A stretch of DNA of 64,000 nt from Gloeopeniophorella convolvens. Its lineage: Eukaryota; Basidiomycota; Agaricomycetes; Russulales. Location: contig WTXD01000052.1 in NCBI GenBank assembly GCA_022496205.1, forward strand, positions 124,001 to 188,000. Direction: 5' to 3'. The position numbers and the translations under genes are program-made. Every line of letters starts with the position of its first letter. Position 1 is the stretch's first letter. Of this stretch, positions 1 to 11,717 are shown one piece after another. Under the pieces are notes generated by a model, which saw only the letters and a list, made by a program, of their open reading frames with translations, searched no databases and was not told the origin of the DNA.

Positions 1-38
1 TGTCAGCACCGCACTCACGCCTGCAGGGCGGCACGCAC

Positions 39-305
39 TCTCGCGCGCGCCGGCGGGGAACGCGCTTGGGTAGATGAGGAAGTTCTGCCCGTAGTAGAGC
101 AGGCCCATGCCTGCGGTGCGGAGCGCGGGCGGAACGGCACACAGTCAGCGGCTGTGCGGCTGCATGTGTGTGTGTGCGCACCTAGCGTGCCCAGTCCTGC
201 GGCCGTCGCGGCCGTGCCCTGCAGCGCCAGTCAGCACGCGGACGAGGTGCTGCGTGCGTGACGCACCTTTGCAAAGGTCTCCAAGCTCGGGATGAGGTTC
301 GACAT
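39..305 (-). CDS. BEM46/ABHD13-like alpha/beta hydrolase, 5' end only (partial)
   Basis: Only the N-terminus is present; the gene runs off the left edge. Exon 1 (267-305) begins at an ATG and encodes MSNLIPSLETFAK, followed by a GTGCGT donor. The second exon (about 39-110) encodes GLLYYGQNFLIYPSAFPAG, the membrane-proximal signature that opens BEM46 and ABHD13 family serine hydrolases (family knowledge). It ends at another GTGCGT donor. The catalytic Ser-Asp-His part would lie outside the window. The phase between the two exons is not clean with the nearest donor and acceptor (phase 0 into a start that needs one nucleotide), so the exact junction, or a further small exon, is unresolved. BEM46 proteins associate with endomembranes and plasma membrane and affect polarity in yeasts and filamentous fungi. 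The family call rests on a short motif. Confidence 0.6.
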
Positions 306-954
306 GCTGCGGCGCTTGCGCGGCGTCTGGGGGGTGTGAGGGGAGGGGGGAGAGGAGGCGCAGAGGCGGGGGTGCGGTGAGTGCGCGGGGGAAGAGGAGG
401 AGCGGGCGCGGGCTGGGTCGCGGCCGAGGAACGCTCTGGCCAGGGCGCGGCGCACGCGGGCCGGGGGGCTTGGTTCAATTATAGCGCCGCACACTGATCC
501 TACCTTCCAACAGCTCCAACTTCATCATCATCATCATGGCGATCTGGCTGGGCTGGTCCGTTACGTGTGTGCTTACTCGGGAACTTCTAGACTCGCTAGG
601 CTTTGCGGATGGGGCCAGGGTTGTTCGTCTTCACGGGCACACCTAGACAGCTCTGAATCGCTCTCGTACACACGCCCGCCAGCTTCTGCGGTGGAGGGGT
701 ATCATTCACATGTCCAAGGGTCCCTCCTTCCATCTCTCGCGCGGTCCCATGGCGACACAGTCTCCCTAGTACATACAGCACCCTTCTTTGGCTACACCTA
801 AGAATATACTCTATGGTCGCCATGCGTCTCGGCGCGTTCCCTGGCCTTCTTGCGACGCCTCCACAACGCTCAGACGGCATGTGAACTGGTATCTATATTC
901 CAACGGCTGCGCTGTGCTGCGGCCGTCACGACCTCCAGCACCTGCGCCGGTGCA
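306..954. other. Intergenic, no gene recognised
   Basis: This lies between the 5' end of the BEM46-like gene and the 3' end of the DM9 gene, so it should carry the former's promoter and the latter's terminator. It contains a short (ATC)n run near 519-536. Reading frames here are short and show no coding signature. Confidence 0.5.
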
Positions 955-1624
955 TCAGCATGCAATCACACACGGGGCCCGCACGACGACTGGCACCCAC
1001 AAGATCTCGTAGTCGTCCCTGACGACGTGCTCCCTGCCGCCAAACGCCACGTTGCAGCCGCCCTGCAAAACACCCTCAGTCCGCCACGCAGCAGGCCCGC
1101 GCACGCCGCACGACACGCACCAGATGCTCGCCCGTCTTCCCTGGGACGCGCACCCCATCCACAACCGCAAGCGCATGATACAGCCGCGCGCCGCTGCTCT
1201 CGTACCCGCCCTCCACCGGCCGGCGCCCCGGCGGGACGCGCCCGCGCGCAGTGCGCACCCACTCCATGCGCGCCGGCACGAACACGAGCAGGTCGAACCG
1301 CCCGCGGTGCACGACCTCGCGCCCGCCGAACGGCACGCGGCACGCGCCGGGCAGGTGCGGCGCGACCTTGCACGGGTGCACCGCGCCGGGCAGCAGCGCG
1401 GACGCGAGGAACACCGGCGCGCGCCCGTCCGCGTCGACGCAGGGCGGCGCGCCTGTCTGCTCGGGGCCGGGCAGTGGCGTGAGCGTGTCGAGCGGGAGGC
1501 GGTAGCCCGAGGGCGGCGGGGGTGGCGCGGGGCGCGTGTATGCGGGCGGCGGCTCGTCGTACCGCGGCGCGTCGGACTTGGCGTCGCGTTTCTCGTCGTC
1601 GCGTTTTTCGGATGGGGACATCAT
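955..1624 (-). CDS. DM9/DUF3421 domain protein (203 aa)
   Basis: Exons 1121-1624 and 955-1062 are joined through a GTGCGT donor and a TTTTGCAG acceptor in phase 0. The product is 203 aa. Residues 1-50 are charged and then proline-rich (DEPPPAYTRPAPPPPPSG), a cytoplasmic-type leader with no signal peptide. Two DM9-like repeats follow: one with FLASALLPGAVHPCKV and VPFGGREVVHRGRFDLLVF, the second with LYHALAVVDGVRVPGKTGEHL, completed across the intron by VAFGGREHVVRDDYEIL. The pattern 'PGK...GGRE....YEIL' is the hallmark of DM9/DUF3421 repeats. In animals DM9 proteins act as mannose-binding lectins; in fungi the role is not known, so function is inferred only as a possible carbohydrate-binding protein. 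Splice-joined continuity of the second repeat supports the model. ATG ATG at 1619-1624 leaves the exact start ambiguous by one codon. Confidence 0.75.
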
Positions 1625-3389
1625 CGTGGTGTGCGTTATCTGTGTGGCGGGGCTTGGGTTGTGCGGGCTGGTTATGCTCCGCTGCTTCTCCTTCTCCTTA
1701 TATACAGCGCGCTAGCGCTCGGGGCTTCCGCCGGCACCGCCGCAGGGTCCAGGGATGTTCATTGTTCGGTGGTGGGATCTCGCACTGCCTTTGGTGGTAG
1801 TACCCACAGCGCTCGACCCTGATGTCCAGGTGGAAGGGACTCTCTGTTATTGAGGTCTGCTGATGCTCAAGGCTGACGCAGGGCGGGGCCGGATGCTGTG
1901 CACCTTCTGCCGCCGCTTCTTGCTCTTACCTCAGGATCCGGCTCGCGCCTCTCGCTCAGGTCAACGACCCATGCGCGGGACGATGAGCGACCCACCGGCT
2001 AGTTATGGGGCGTTGCCCCACGCCCAACGATCCTCTGCCTCACTGGAGACGTGGACCACTGAGCTCCACCTGCCCAGTGCCCTACGCCGTGCTGCAAACT
2101 TGCCACAGCCTCATGCCCACACGTACTTAGGCTGCGGGCTCGTCCTACCTTTTGCGGCCCATCCTCTTCAGCTCTCCCTCTTCGGTACCCTTTCCAGCGT
2201 CCCGGGGCTTCTCGAGCTTCTGCCCCTCACTTTTAGACTGGCCGCAGCTAGCATGCCCCGCCTCACCGACCTGTTCCCCCACCACCGCTCGGCTTCCACA
2301 CCAACCCCACGCCGCCCGCCCGCGCACTACCAACACGGTGATGCGCCCGGTGCGCCATCCGGCAACATCGATGGGATCAGCCTGCCCGTGCGTCTGGCTA
2401 CATGCCCCGCGCGGATCAGCGAGCGTCTTTAATACCTAACGCGGCGCCCGTGTCTTCTAGCTGAGCTGTGCCGCCGGTGCGGGGGTTGGTCCTACGTTCG
2501 TCGCTGAGGGCTACCGCAGCCTGCCGCCCACGCTGCGCAGCACGACGCCGCTGTTCCTCGTGTAGCGGGTCTGGCGCTGTGGTTCGTGCAGCTGTGGGTT
2601 GGTTCATGCAGTCGTCGGCGCATATTGTTTATTGCACACTGTCACAAAGTTGTAGAGTACAAGAATACTGTATACATTGATTTATCTGGCACCCTTTCAG
2701 CCAATTATAGCAGCCCCGTGAGCGTTTCTGGGAACAGCGGCCCATCTGTGGCCATGTAGGTGACGACTCGATTTGACCTCTGTATATGCGGAGAGAGGTC
2801 GACTTGAGGCATCCCTGGGGCGGGCGAGAACCTACCATGAACGAAAGCCGCCGGGAGTCGCTGTACATTAGGACGTGTTTACGCAGAAGTTGCATGGCGC
2901 ATGGCGCATAACATTGAAGCCTTGGAGGATGTGCCATCGGAAAAGCACCAGGTTGTATAGTGATGACAGAGCAACGAGAAAGCATCTCTAGCAAAAGGAC
3001 AAAGGAAACTGGGCGAGGAGTCGATGCAGGTCGACATGTAGAGCAGCACTTATACTGGCAGACGGCCGCCAGGAACTTCCAAGTCGTCTTAGAGCTTCTT
3101 CGCTGTTAGAATGAAAGGCACAAGACGGCAAGGGCAATACCGTGTTCATATGATCAGGGATCGCAGCGTAGACATTGTCGGAATTGATGCAGCGGGACTG
3201 AGTCTTGGATGAACAATTCTGCATTGGATGACGTAATCCGGCGAGGGGCTACTTGAATAACCAATGAACAACAGCCGCCCTCAGGAGAACACACGCAGAC
3301 CCTTGAGCAGACCTCTCGCCTGCTACCCTTACTCCAGTCTCCCCCTGAGGGCGTGCGATTCGGTTTTCTGATCCACATTCGGTGCACTC
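1625..3389. other. Long intergenic region without a supported gene
   Basis: About 1.8 kb lies between the DM9 gene and the first ATPase copy. An open frame of 189 codons (1863-2432, plus) is rich in Pro, Leu, Ser and Arg, has no recognisable domain and no partner exons, and looks fortuitous in GC-rich DNA. The last 30 bases (to CACTCATGGACAAAGG at the ATG of the next gene) resemble the equivalent bases upstream of the second ATPase copy, so only the immediate leader is shared. Confidence 0.4.
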
Positions 3390-6300
3390 ATGGACAAAGG
3401 CAAAGGAAAGCGAAAAGCTGTGGACGAGCACTCAGCCCAGTCGCGAGGATCACCTCAGCATGATCATCTTCCACACGAATCTACTGCTCGCCAAGCCTCA
3501 CAGGCCATCTCGGAGTCAGGGGCAATGAAACCGTTACCCCCTGCTGCCAGCCTGTTGGGGTCATTGGTAGATTTGCCGGTGCCGAGCGCTAGGCTCTTCC
3601 GTCACGTCTTAGTCGAGCTCTTCGAGAATAAAGAGTGGGAGGCTGCCTTAAACCCTTGCCTTCGCGACAAAGAAGATCGTGACAGGTTCATCGCAGACTA
3701 CGACATCGTCCCCGCGATAGAGGATTGTAGGGTCACTGGGGACTGGGATGGGTTCTTTCGAAATCGTGCGTGGGTCCACTGAGACTCTACCTCCGTTGCT
3801 GAATGATCCCCGCCAATGGTTATGTAGGTCCATTCCTTTTTCGCCCACCACCTATACCGTCCAGGGGCCCGTACGACCCCGTCGACAGTAAGCCTTATTC
3901 GGTCTCCCAGGTCATCAAAGGACTCATGATTGGTAGTTAACGACCCTGCCAAAGCATGGCAGGTCAACTACGAAGGAGATCGGGCCGACCTTCTATTCGA
4001 GACACTCTGCGAAATGAGGTATCGCCGCGGGGAACTTCGGCACACCTTTGAAAATGTTGCTGCAATTATACAGAGCTCGGGCTATGGCAAGTCTCGAATG
4101 GTCGACGAGCACGCCAAGATCGTCTTTACATTTCCCATCAACGTCCGATCCCCAGAAGAAACGTACCGCGGTATCGTACCACCAGCTGACTGCAGAGATT
4201 CCTGCAATCTGATAATGCGTTCCTCTAACCCAACAGGTGCATCCTTTCCTCCCCCTGACGCGGGGGTACGCGAATACTTCCTCCGCCCTCAATATGGTGA
4301 AGCCAATGTCAGGACCGCATATCTATCTTTTTTCACCGCATTGTTCGACTCGGCGGCAGAGTTGGTAGAGCGGGAGGTTGCAGAAACGCGAGGCAGCACG
4401 AAATTCCCGGGATTATCGGAACTCGCTACATGGTGGCACAATCACCTCGATTTCATGAACTTGAACGCAAACGATTCTACAAGTCTGTAGTCAATAGAGC
4501 AGATGATTTGGCTTATACAATGGCAGAGGTACGATCGGCCGGCCGCTTTCCAGCCTTGTCATGGATCTAACCATGACTATTAGCCACAGGCTCCGTTAAA
4601 ACGACGCAAGACAACGAGTTCGGATAGCGCTCAGCGTACCGATGTAGGCTGTCCTTGTTTTAGTCGCTCTAATACCGCAGTGAACTGACCAATCTTTAGA
4701 CTACCGGCCAAGACCCCGCTGCCATCCCCGACGAGGCCACTATGGCAAAGAAGGCGTATCGTGACCTTGCCGGTGCTTTGGCAGCAGCAATCGCAGTTGA
4801 CGAAAAGTATCCGGTCAAGGTGATAGTCTACTTTGACGAGGCACACGAATTCGCAATCGCTCCCCAGCCACTTGAGTCCGGGGCAGACAACACTAAACGA
4901 AACCGTCCCGAGAGGCTGTTCATCGATATCCTGTGTTCAAGTCTGGGCGTATTCGCGGCAGAAGAGATGATGTTCCTGCTGTTGTCAACCACATTCAGCT
5001 TCATGGATCAATATTCATCAACGGGGAGTACGGCGCGATTGAGTCGCAGTATTCGAGGACGTTCGACGGTCGAACACGTCCCCATCACTGAGCTGCCCTT
5101 CGACTGCCATCCCAGTTTTCCAATCGATGGAACCAAATACTCCCTCGATGACACCAGCAAAGCAGAATTTCTTGCCCGCTTTGGTCGTCCTCTGCGAGTC
5201 TCAGCTTCACCGCTGTCACACACTGTCATGCTTATTTCGTTCGCTGTAGGTTCTGGACGTTGATGGCTGCTGGAGGGTTGGAAAAACACAACATTCTCAG
5301 GTTCGCCGAACACAAGCTTGCTCCAGGCGTAAACTACCGGCCGACAGCCACAGATGAAACTGCCGCCATCGATTTACTGGTAATGCTTGACTATGCTCCG
5401 TCGCATGCGGCAGCAGAGTCACTCCAAGAGGAACTCATCGCGGGCCACATGCGCACGGTTGCATCCGTCTCACAAGACCGTCGGACCATCTATTCGGGCT
5501 ATCCATCCGAACCACTCCTCGCAGAGGCCGCGGCTTCTCTTCTGGAATCGTGGTATCGGGGAGCTAGCAGCAATAGAATCGTTCAGCGGGTCTCTGAGCA
5601 CTACTCCAATGGCCTTCTCAGCTTGGGAGACGTAGGGGGGCTGGTGGCGCGCATCTTGCTCACGATAGGATACCAGTCGGCTTGCCGAAAGGAGTTTTCG
5701 GAGTCTGGTGCAGACGAGTCCGAGACTTATTACAGCAAGGGCTGCAAGTTGAAGACCTTCCTCCAGTGCACTTTCGTCGAATCCTCCCGGATCCTCGCCA
5801 CGGAGGCTGGAAACGTGGGCCCGGACGGCAGGCCGACCAGCCTCGAGTCCGCGCTTGGCGACGCAATCGTCAGATTCACTCATTTCTCCAAGTGGGACCA
5901 GAAAGGGACTTCTCATCTTGATGCACACTCGTCGTTCTTGCGAGGCGCGGCCATCGTCTGCAAGACGAACCAGAAGAGCGTGGACATCATCATTCCCATC
6001 CTGGTGCGGACCGAAGGCAAGGCCTGTCCGCATGTCATCACGGCCATATTGGTACAGGTGAAGCGGCGGAAGCAAGAAGAGTCCTTGAATGGGTTGTCAA
6101 TTGACGAGGCTGAGATCGACTTTTTTCCGAAGGAGCCATCTCCATGTGGCTGCTGTAGTGGCCCGCTGACAAGCCACCACATCGAGATCTCCAGACTGCC
6201 ATACCTTAGTCTGGTGCTCGACCTGGGTTACGAGCGCCCGCAGCCGTACTTTCGCCTCCGGCCATCAACGCCGGTGGCCAATCCTGATCTCCTCAAGGTC

Positions 6301-6615
6301 TCGAAGGCGCCGACGTCACTGACCACTCGGTCCCAAAGTGCGTCAAGAGATGCGCGAACGCACCCTCGATATGCGATCTACGTCGGCGGATGCTCGCCCG
6401 AGCAATTCAAGTGCGTAAATGGAGGAAATCAGAGCGATTACCGGCGCCTTCTTCGACTCGGTGGTGGGGTCATCGGGGGCCACGCACGGCGAAGTAGCGC
6501 GCACATCAAAGCTGTGAAGGAGCTCAGTTTGTCGAGGGGATACGAGGAGACTGAGCGATGGGTGAAGGTTCCCGGGAACTCAGAAGACGAGGATCAGATG
6601 GAAGAGGTCGGATGA
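3390..6615 (+). pseudogene. Crinkler-like P-loop ATPase, copy 1 (frameshifted)
   Basis: Six exons match the intact copy at 11718-14870: 3390-3765, 3955-4170, 4237-4528, 4590-4643, 4700-5193 and 5250-6615. The N-terminal exon (MDKGKGKRKAVDEHS) is low-complexity and hydrophilic. The second holds a Walker A-like loop QSSGYGKSR, the fifth a Walker B-like VIVYFDEAHE. The last exon contains DIIIPILV followed by ILVQVKRRK, which could be the beta-hairpin and (Q)xK of a PD-(D/E)xK nuclease fold. Exon 3 is 292 nt against 290 in the other copy. The two extra bases lie between 4441 and 4470, and the frame runs into TAG soon after, so the copy is broken unless this is a sequencing error. Intron 5 has a GC donor (5194-5195) where the intact copy has GT; intron 1 is unusually long (189 nt). 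P-loop ATPase plus nuclease architecture resembles CRN/Crinkler-type proteins (inference). Confidence 0.7.
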
Positions 6616-6899
6616 ATAGACGCTGGTGTAGTGTATGTAAGTCTTAGTACTAGCTGTATACTAGCTTATGACTTTTTTATATTATTAGCCTCCCCCTCTT
6701 GTGGCTGATGTCGTGCTCTATTTGAAGTGCTACCTGTGGCAACAGAGACACACGCATTGCCTTGCTGGCGCAGCACGCGTGGCTCATCAGATGATACATG
6801 GCGCTACAGGTGATTCCCCGGGCATGCGGTAGTACAGGTGTACGCAAGTACTTACAGTGCATGTACTCTACAGTATGATACAGTCGGAGAGGGGTGTCG
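6616..6899. terminator. Convergent 3' flanks of ATPase copy 1 and CTU1
   Basis: This short gap lies between two convergent stop codons (6615 plus and 6900 minus). An AT-rich stretch around 6655-6690 (TTTTTTATATTATTAG) is the likeliest place for 3' processing signals; no gene is seen. Confidence 0.35.
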
Positions 6900-8288
6900 T
6901 CATAATGCTGGGGAGTCGATTGTGATAGTGCCCTTCGGTGGGCGGAAGTAAGGTATAGTCCGGAGATTATCGGGGGCCGGGCCCTGCGCCTCAAGCTTCC
7001 GACGACCTTTATCGCTCTGCGCGGCGCATGGTGAGCGTTTGAGGCCAGGAAACGACCCGGGAGACTCACAATTGCGGCGGTCGACATCCCGCGCTCGAGG
7101 CCCTCGAGCAGCGAGCACGCCTTGCAGAGCTCGTTGCTCGACATGTAGCCGCACCGCTTGCACGTCTCTAAGCAGGGCACGCCGTCAGCGCGCAGCCGAG
7201 GTATGCATGCTCGCAGAATACGCACGCTGTGTTTTCTGCGCCGCGCGCACCTCGTCCTTAACTTCGAAGGCCTCGCCCGAGTGTATGATGTCGATGATCG
7301 CGCTCGGCCGCGCCGCCTCGAGGTCCTTCAGGAACGCGCGCGCGTGCCCACGGTACGCATCGGGCGAGTAGATGCACTCCGTTGAGAAGTAGTCCAACTT
7401 CTTGAAGTACGCGTACCTGGCGCGCACTCAGCCGGCGCTACCTTGCGAGCGCGGAAGGTGGGATGCGACGCACATAACGATTTCCTTCTCATACGCATAT
7501 TTGAATGGCTTTGAGCGCCGGATCGTGTCCTCGCCCTGTGTGCAGATCGCCGTGCACCGCCCGAGGCGCGCGATGTCGCCGCGCATGACTGGCATGTGTC
7601 AGGGTGTACGCTCGCTGGGGCGCGAATGGCGGGGGCGCACGCACTGTTCATGAGCACCGTCTCGGCGATGTCGTCGGCGTTGTGGCCCGTCACGATGTGG
7701 TCGACGCCGAGCGCTGCGGCGCCGCGGTCAAGCGCCTGCCGCCGAAAGACGCCGCAGAAGGTGCAGTTGTTCTTCTTTCCGATCGTCGCGACGACGCGGT
7801 CCATCGTCCAGCCGTAGAGCTCGTCGTACGAAAGGATCCGGAGCGGCATGTTGTACTGCTGCTGGTTGCGCTTGACTGTCTGCGGCGGGTGGGTGAGATG
7901 GGGTGAGGAGAGACGCGTGGGGTAAGACGCACCTCTAGCGAGTCGTCGCGGTAGCCTGTGATGCCCTCGTCGATGGATAGGAGGAAGAGGTTGAGGCCGT
8001 AGTTGTACCGCTCGTTCAGTACCTTCATGACATATGCAAGCACGGTCGAATCTGCATGACACTAGTCAGTATCTGGCCAAAAGTTAGACTTTGTCGCGCG
8101 CCTTTCCCTCCCGATGCACCGATCGCAACTCGGTCGCCAGGTTTGAAGAGCCCGGCCTCGGTGATGGTGTTGTGCACCTCAGTCTCAAAGACCTTGAAGA
8201 AGCACTCCTTGCAAATCTGTTGGCCCGTCTTTGGCCGTTTCAATATCGCCTTTGCGTTGTGGCAGAGGGCACAGCTCTTCGGTGCCAT
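6900..8288 (-). CDS. CTU1: Cytoplasmic tRNA 2-thiolation protein 1 (Ncs6/Ctu1)
   Basis: Seven exons: 8102-8288, 7933-8051, 7645-7879, 7474-7588, 7251-7416, 7070-7165 and 6900-7016, all in phase, give 344 aa, the usual family length. The N-terminus has two CxxC pairs (SCALC, CKEC). The PP-loop SGGKDST lies near residues 59-65, CTFCG carries the CxxC near the active site, and [14 protein letters not shown] is the ATP-pyrophosphatase signature. TCKRCGY...CKAC near the C-terminus completes a zinc site. With Ncs2/Ctu2 the enzyme adenylates and thiolates U34 of tRNA-Lys, -Glu and -Gln in the cytosol, using sulfur from Urm1. Intron 1 has a GC donor (AAAG then GCGCGC), forced by the conserved GGKDS reading across it. 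The gene is divergent from NOP9 with 185 bp between start codons. Confidence 0.93.
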
Positions 8289-8473
8289 CGAGAATAAACC
8301 GTTGGGTAACTAATTATCCGAGAAATGCGACGCAGATTACGGAGGAGAGGAAAGAGTCAGAGAGTCGAAAACGGGAACTTGGCGCAGCCATATCCCGGCT
8401 AAGCGGGCCGCTTTCGACTCTAGACCAGCTTTTTCCTTGCGCATTCGCTCGCACACCCAACGTAACTGCAACC
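8289..8473. promoter_or_regulatory. Shared divergent promoter, CTU1 and NOP9
   Basis: Only 185 bp separates the start codons of CTU1 (minus, 8288) and NOP9 (plus, 8474). Both act in RNA maturation for translation, so co-regulation from this interval is plausible. No clear TATA box is visible. Confidence 0.5.
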
Positions 8474-11402
8474 ATGCCCAAGGAGCTCCGCAAGCGCGGA
8501 AAGAGGAAGAAGGCCGTCAACGAGGAACACGCGCATATTGCGCAGGATCAGGAGCCGGAGGTAGAAGAAGAGCAGCAGAGCGGGCCGTCGTGGATCGTCC
8601 CCCGCGCGGAGAAGGAGGTCAACCCCGAGGCGCCATTTGGCTACGTCGACGCGGAGGTCAAGGCGTACTTTCGGACTGTCGACGACCAGCTTAAGGAGTG
8701 GCAGGAGAACTGGGAGCCGGCAGAGACAGACGAGGATGTCGACCCGAACGAGAGTGCGTGCATCCATTCGAGTCTGCGGGTACAGCGCGCTCACATTGTG
8801 ACGGCCGTGGCAGACAGGAGGATGTTCTTGATGGCGGCGCTGCAGGAAATATCGGGCAAGGAGCGCGAGCTTGCGACAGATCCGGACTGCGCCGGTGGGC
8901 TCGAGCGCATGGCGTACTCGATGGACGACTTTGTGCGCCGGGTGTTTATGGACAGCCTCACAGGCTCGTAAGGGCGTTTGTCTGCTCCATAATTCTGGAG
9001 CTAACTCGTGCGCCACAGCTACGAGCAGCTTATCAGACATCGCTTTGCATCGCACGTCGTCCAGACGCTGTTGACGGTCGCTGCAGACACCATTGCTCGG
9101 GAGGTGCGTCCGGATTTACCCTGGGTAGACGCGGCACATGCTCAGGCATACCCTCCAGTCCCGGGGCGTGCTACCGAAGGTGGATGGTGCAGAGGACAGA
9201 GGCCAACTGCGTACGCTAACGCAGCAAATTCTCGACTTCTCCGAGGTGCGCTCGACGTTCCTTCTTGCACACCGGACACAACATGACCTCGCTGCAGGAA
9301 ATCCTTCCCTCTCTCCCGGCCCTCATCATGGACCCTTTCGCCTCCCACGTTGTGCGGGAGCTCTTTGTCCTCCTCTGCCCACAGCTCTTCCACGCCGACG
9401 CGCCGCACAAGTCGCAGGCGTTCGTGCGCTCGCGCAAGAGCGCCGCGTGGAAGGCGAAGCAGGGCCCACTGCGCTCGATCTTCGGCAAAGACGCGGACAC
9501 GGAGAAGGGCAAGGCGAGCGCGAACGGAGGCGCACCGGCGTTCCGCGTGGTCGCGCAGCGGTACGTGCTTGCGCTAAGAGAGCGCATGGGTGCGAATGAG
9601 GTGCGCTCGTTGGCGGCGAACAAGGTTGCGTGTCCGGTGCTGCAAGTGAGACGTTTCCTGCGTGTCTGTGAGAGAGATGGCTGACGCGCCTATAGATGCT
9701 GCTGGAGATAGAGGCCGACCAGGGTCTCTCGGATGAGCCAGGCTCCCTCATGGACCACGTCCTGGTCGGCCTCATCACCACCTACCGTGGGCCACTCTCT
9801 TGAGATTCATTGTGACATGACCTCATCTTCTCTCCCAGACAATGACCCTTCAGCCACGCCCGAGGCGAGCGACTATCTGTCCACCCTTCTCCGTGACCCA
9901 ACATCTTCCCACCTCCTCGAAACACTCGTATCGCGCTGTCCAGAGCATATATTTAGCATGCTATGGCCAACATATTTCGAGCGCAACCTCAAGAAACTCG
10001 CCATGCATCCCGTCGCGAATTTTGTTGTTGCCAAAGCCTTGGAGCGAGCCAACACTGACAATCTATCGTTTGTTCTTAACGAGTTGCGAGAGTCGTTGGG
10101 AAAGATACGCCGTATGCGGCTTTTTCGTGGACTAATGTGCAGTACTAATATGGTCTACAGAAACTCGAGTCGGAGTGCTGCGCGCCTTGATCGAACGCGC
10201 TGCAAATTTGAACTCGCTAGAAGCTGAAGTTTGTGAGGTCCGTCGGAACCTTCTTCGAATTTTACACGCATATCAAAGTCGGCGCAGGCAGTCTGTTTTG
10301 CATTCGAGGTAGAGTCAGAGGAAGACAGAAAGATGTTCATCCACTGTGCGCTGTCGCTCAAAGGTATATCCGTAAGCATCCGCCATAGTCGTACTGTCTC
10401 ATTCTTTGACGTCTCGCCCAGGAATATACAGCCGCTCTCAAGGCTAAGACCGTTGCGCCTCCCGGATCTGAGCCGCCAGAAGCCAGCCCAAAAAAGCACT
10501 CGCGCAAACCGCGCGAGACGGCTGCCGACTCAGTAGAACCAACAACTCCTGGCGCGCTCCTCGCCCAATCCCTCCTCCGCCTCTCCGCCCCACACAACAC
10601 CCTTGTCCTCGACAGGCACGCCCCTCTCTTCCTTCCCTCTCGTCGCCCTATTGACGAGTGATGGACCACAGCATCGAGGCTCTTCCGTCCGACGAGCTCG
10701 TCGCGCTCACGCACCACCCCGCTGCCTCACGCGTCATCGACGCGCTTCTCGAGGGCGCACAGACGCCCCCGCGCGCGCGACGCGCCCTCCTGCGCGCACT
10801 CGAGGCGCGCTTCGCAGACGTCGTCGACGACCGCGTCGGCGCCCGCGTCGGCGAGCGGTGCTGGGCCATCGCCGATGCGTACTTCAAGGCACGCGTCTCC
10901 GCATCACTCTCCTTCTGCAGTGTCTGACGCATACGCGCAGGAAAAGCTCGCCCGCGCACTGCTCCCGCACGCGGCGCGCCTCGCGGCCGCGCCACACGCA
11001 CGTTTCTTCGTGCGCGGGCTCGCGCTGCCGCTGCTCCAGCGCCGGCCGGAGGAGTGGCGCCGCCTGCACGCGACGCCATCCGTGCTCGCCGCGGCACCTG
11101 CGAAGCGCGCGGACCCCGCCGAGGTGCCGCCTCCCGCCGAGACGGAAAAGAAAGAGAAGAAGCGGAAGACGGAGACGGAGAGAGATGGAAAGAAGCGCAA
11201 ACGCGGCGACGAGATCGACGCGCTGTTCGATGGTGCACTTGGACGTAAGGTCGCGCGGGGCGCGCTGGCGCCTGCACCGAGGGGGGGTGTGCCTGTGGAA
11301 GAGGCTGAGGTGGAAGTTGAGAGGGTGGTTGTCGCTGCGATTCAGGCTGCGCCCAAAGGCGCGGGTGCGAGCGAGGGGAAACGGAAAAAGACGAAGCGGT
11401 GA
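8474..11402 (+). CDS. NOP9: Nucleolar Pumilio-like protein Nop9
   Basis: Twelve exons (8474-8753, 8814-8967, 9019-9103, 9159-9245, 9298-9645, 9696-9786, 9839-10111, 10161-10237, 10279-10371, 10422-10615, 10672-10888, 10941-11402) give 786 aa. The start MPKELRKRGKRKK is followed by the Nop9 leader WIVPRAEKEVNPEAPFGYVDAEVKAYF, then Pumilio-type helical repeats such as RFASHVVQTLL, MDPFASHVVREL, SSHLLETLV and HPAASRVIDALL, and a Lys/Glu-rich, then Lys/Arg-rich C-terminal tail. Nop9 binds 20S pre-rRNA near the 3' end of 18S and regulates Nob1 cleavage in the nucleolus (known for yeast). Introns 10 and 11 are best read with GC donors (10616 and 10889); intron 11 could alternatively use a GT eight bases downstream, adding two residues. 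The family match is unambiguous; single exon ends may shift. Confidence 0.9.
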
Positions 11403-11717
11403 GCTAGGATGCAGATGATCGCCGTATTGCCATTTCGCCTGTCGAGTGGGTCACCGAGAGATCGCCGAGATGCGCTTGGTTTGCTCGTAGCGCGTGCTAT
11501 GAGGTGGCGGTGGTGCCTGAGCCGATAGCGCATGCACAGGCCCGGGCAGTGCTCGGGCATGGCAGTACCTCGATATCTCGACATACGTGCCGCGTTATTG
11601 TCTCGATCTCTACGCTCAATTTTATCGAGCGTGATCCTTTCGAATAATGGCATAGCAGGGCATAGTTAGCCTTCGGCTGCAAGATGAGAAAAAGTAGTAC
11701 AAGCCACCAATAGCTAT
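11403..11717. terminator. Convergent gap, NOP9 and ATPase copy 2
   Basis: Both flanking genes end into this 315-bp interval. It holds 3' UTR sequence and no recognisable gene. Confidence 0.35.

Noticed and set aside
850..1822. Long plus-strand open frames (210 and 256 codons)
   Set aside because: They are antisense to the DM9 gene, whose spliced frame has recognisable repeats; composition is Arg/Ala/Pro, typical of GC-rich shadows.
1863..2432. 189-codon plus-strand frame
   Set aside because: No domain, no splice partners, and an amino-acid composition expected of non-coding GC-rich DNA.
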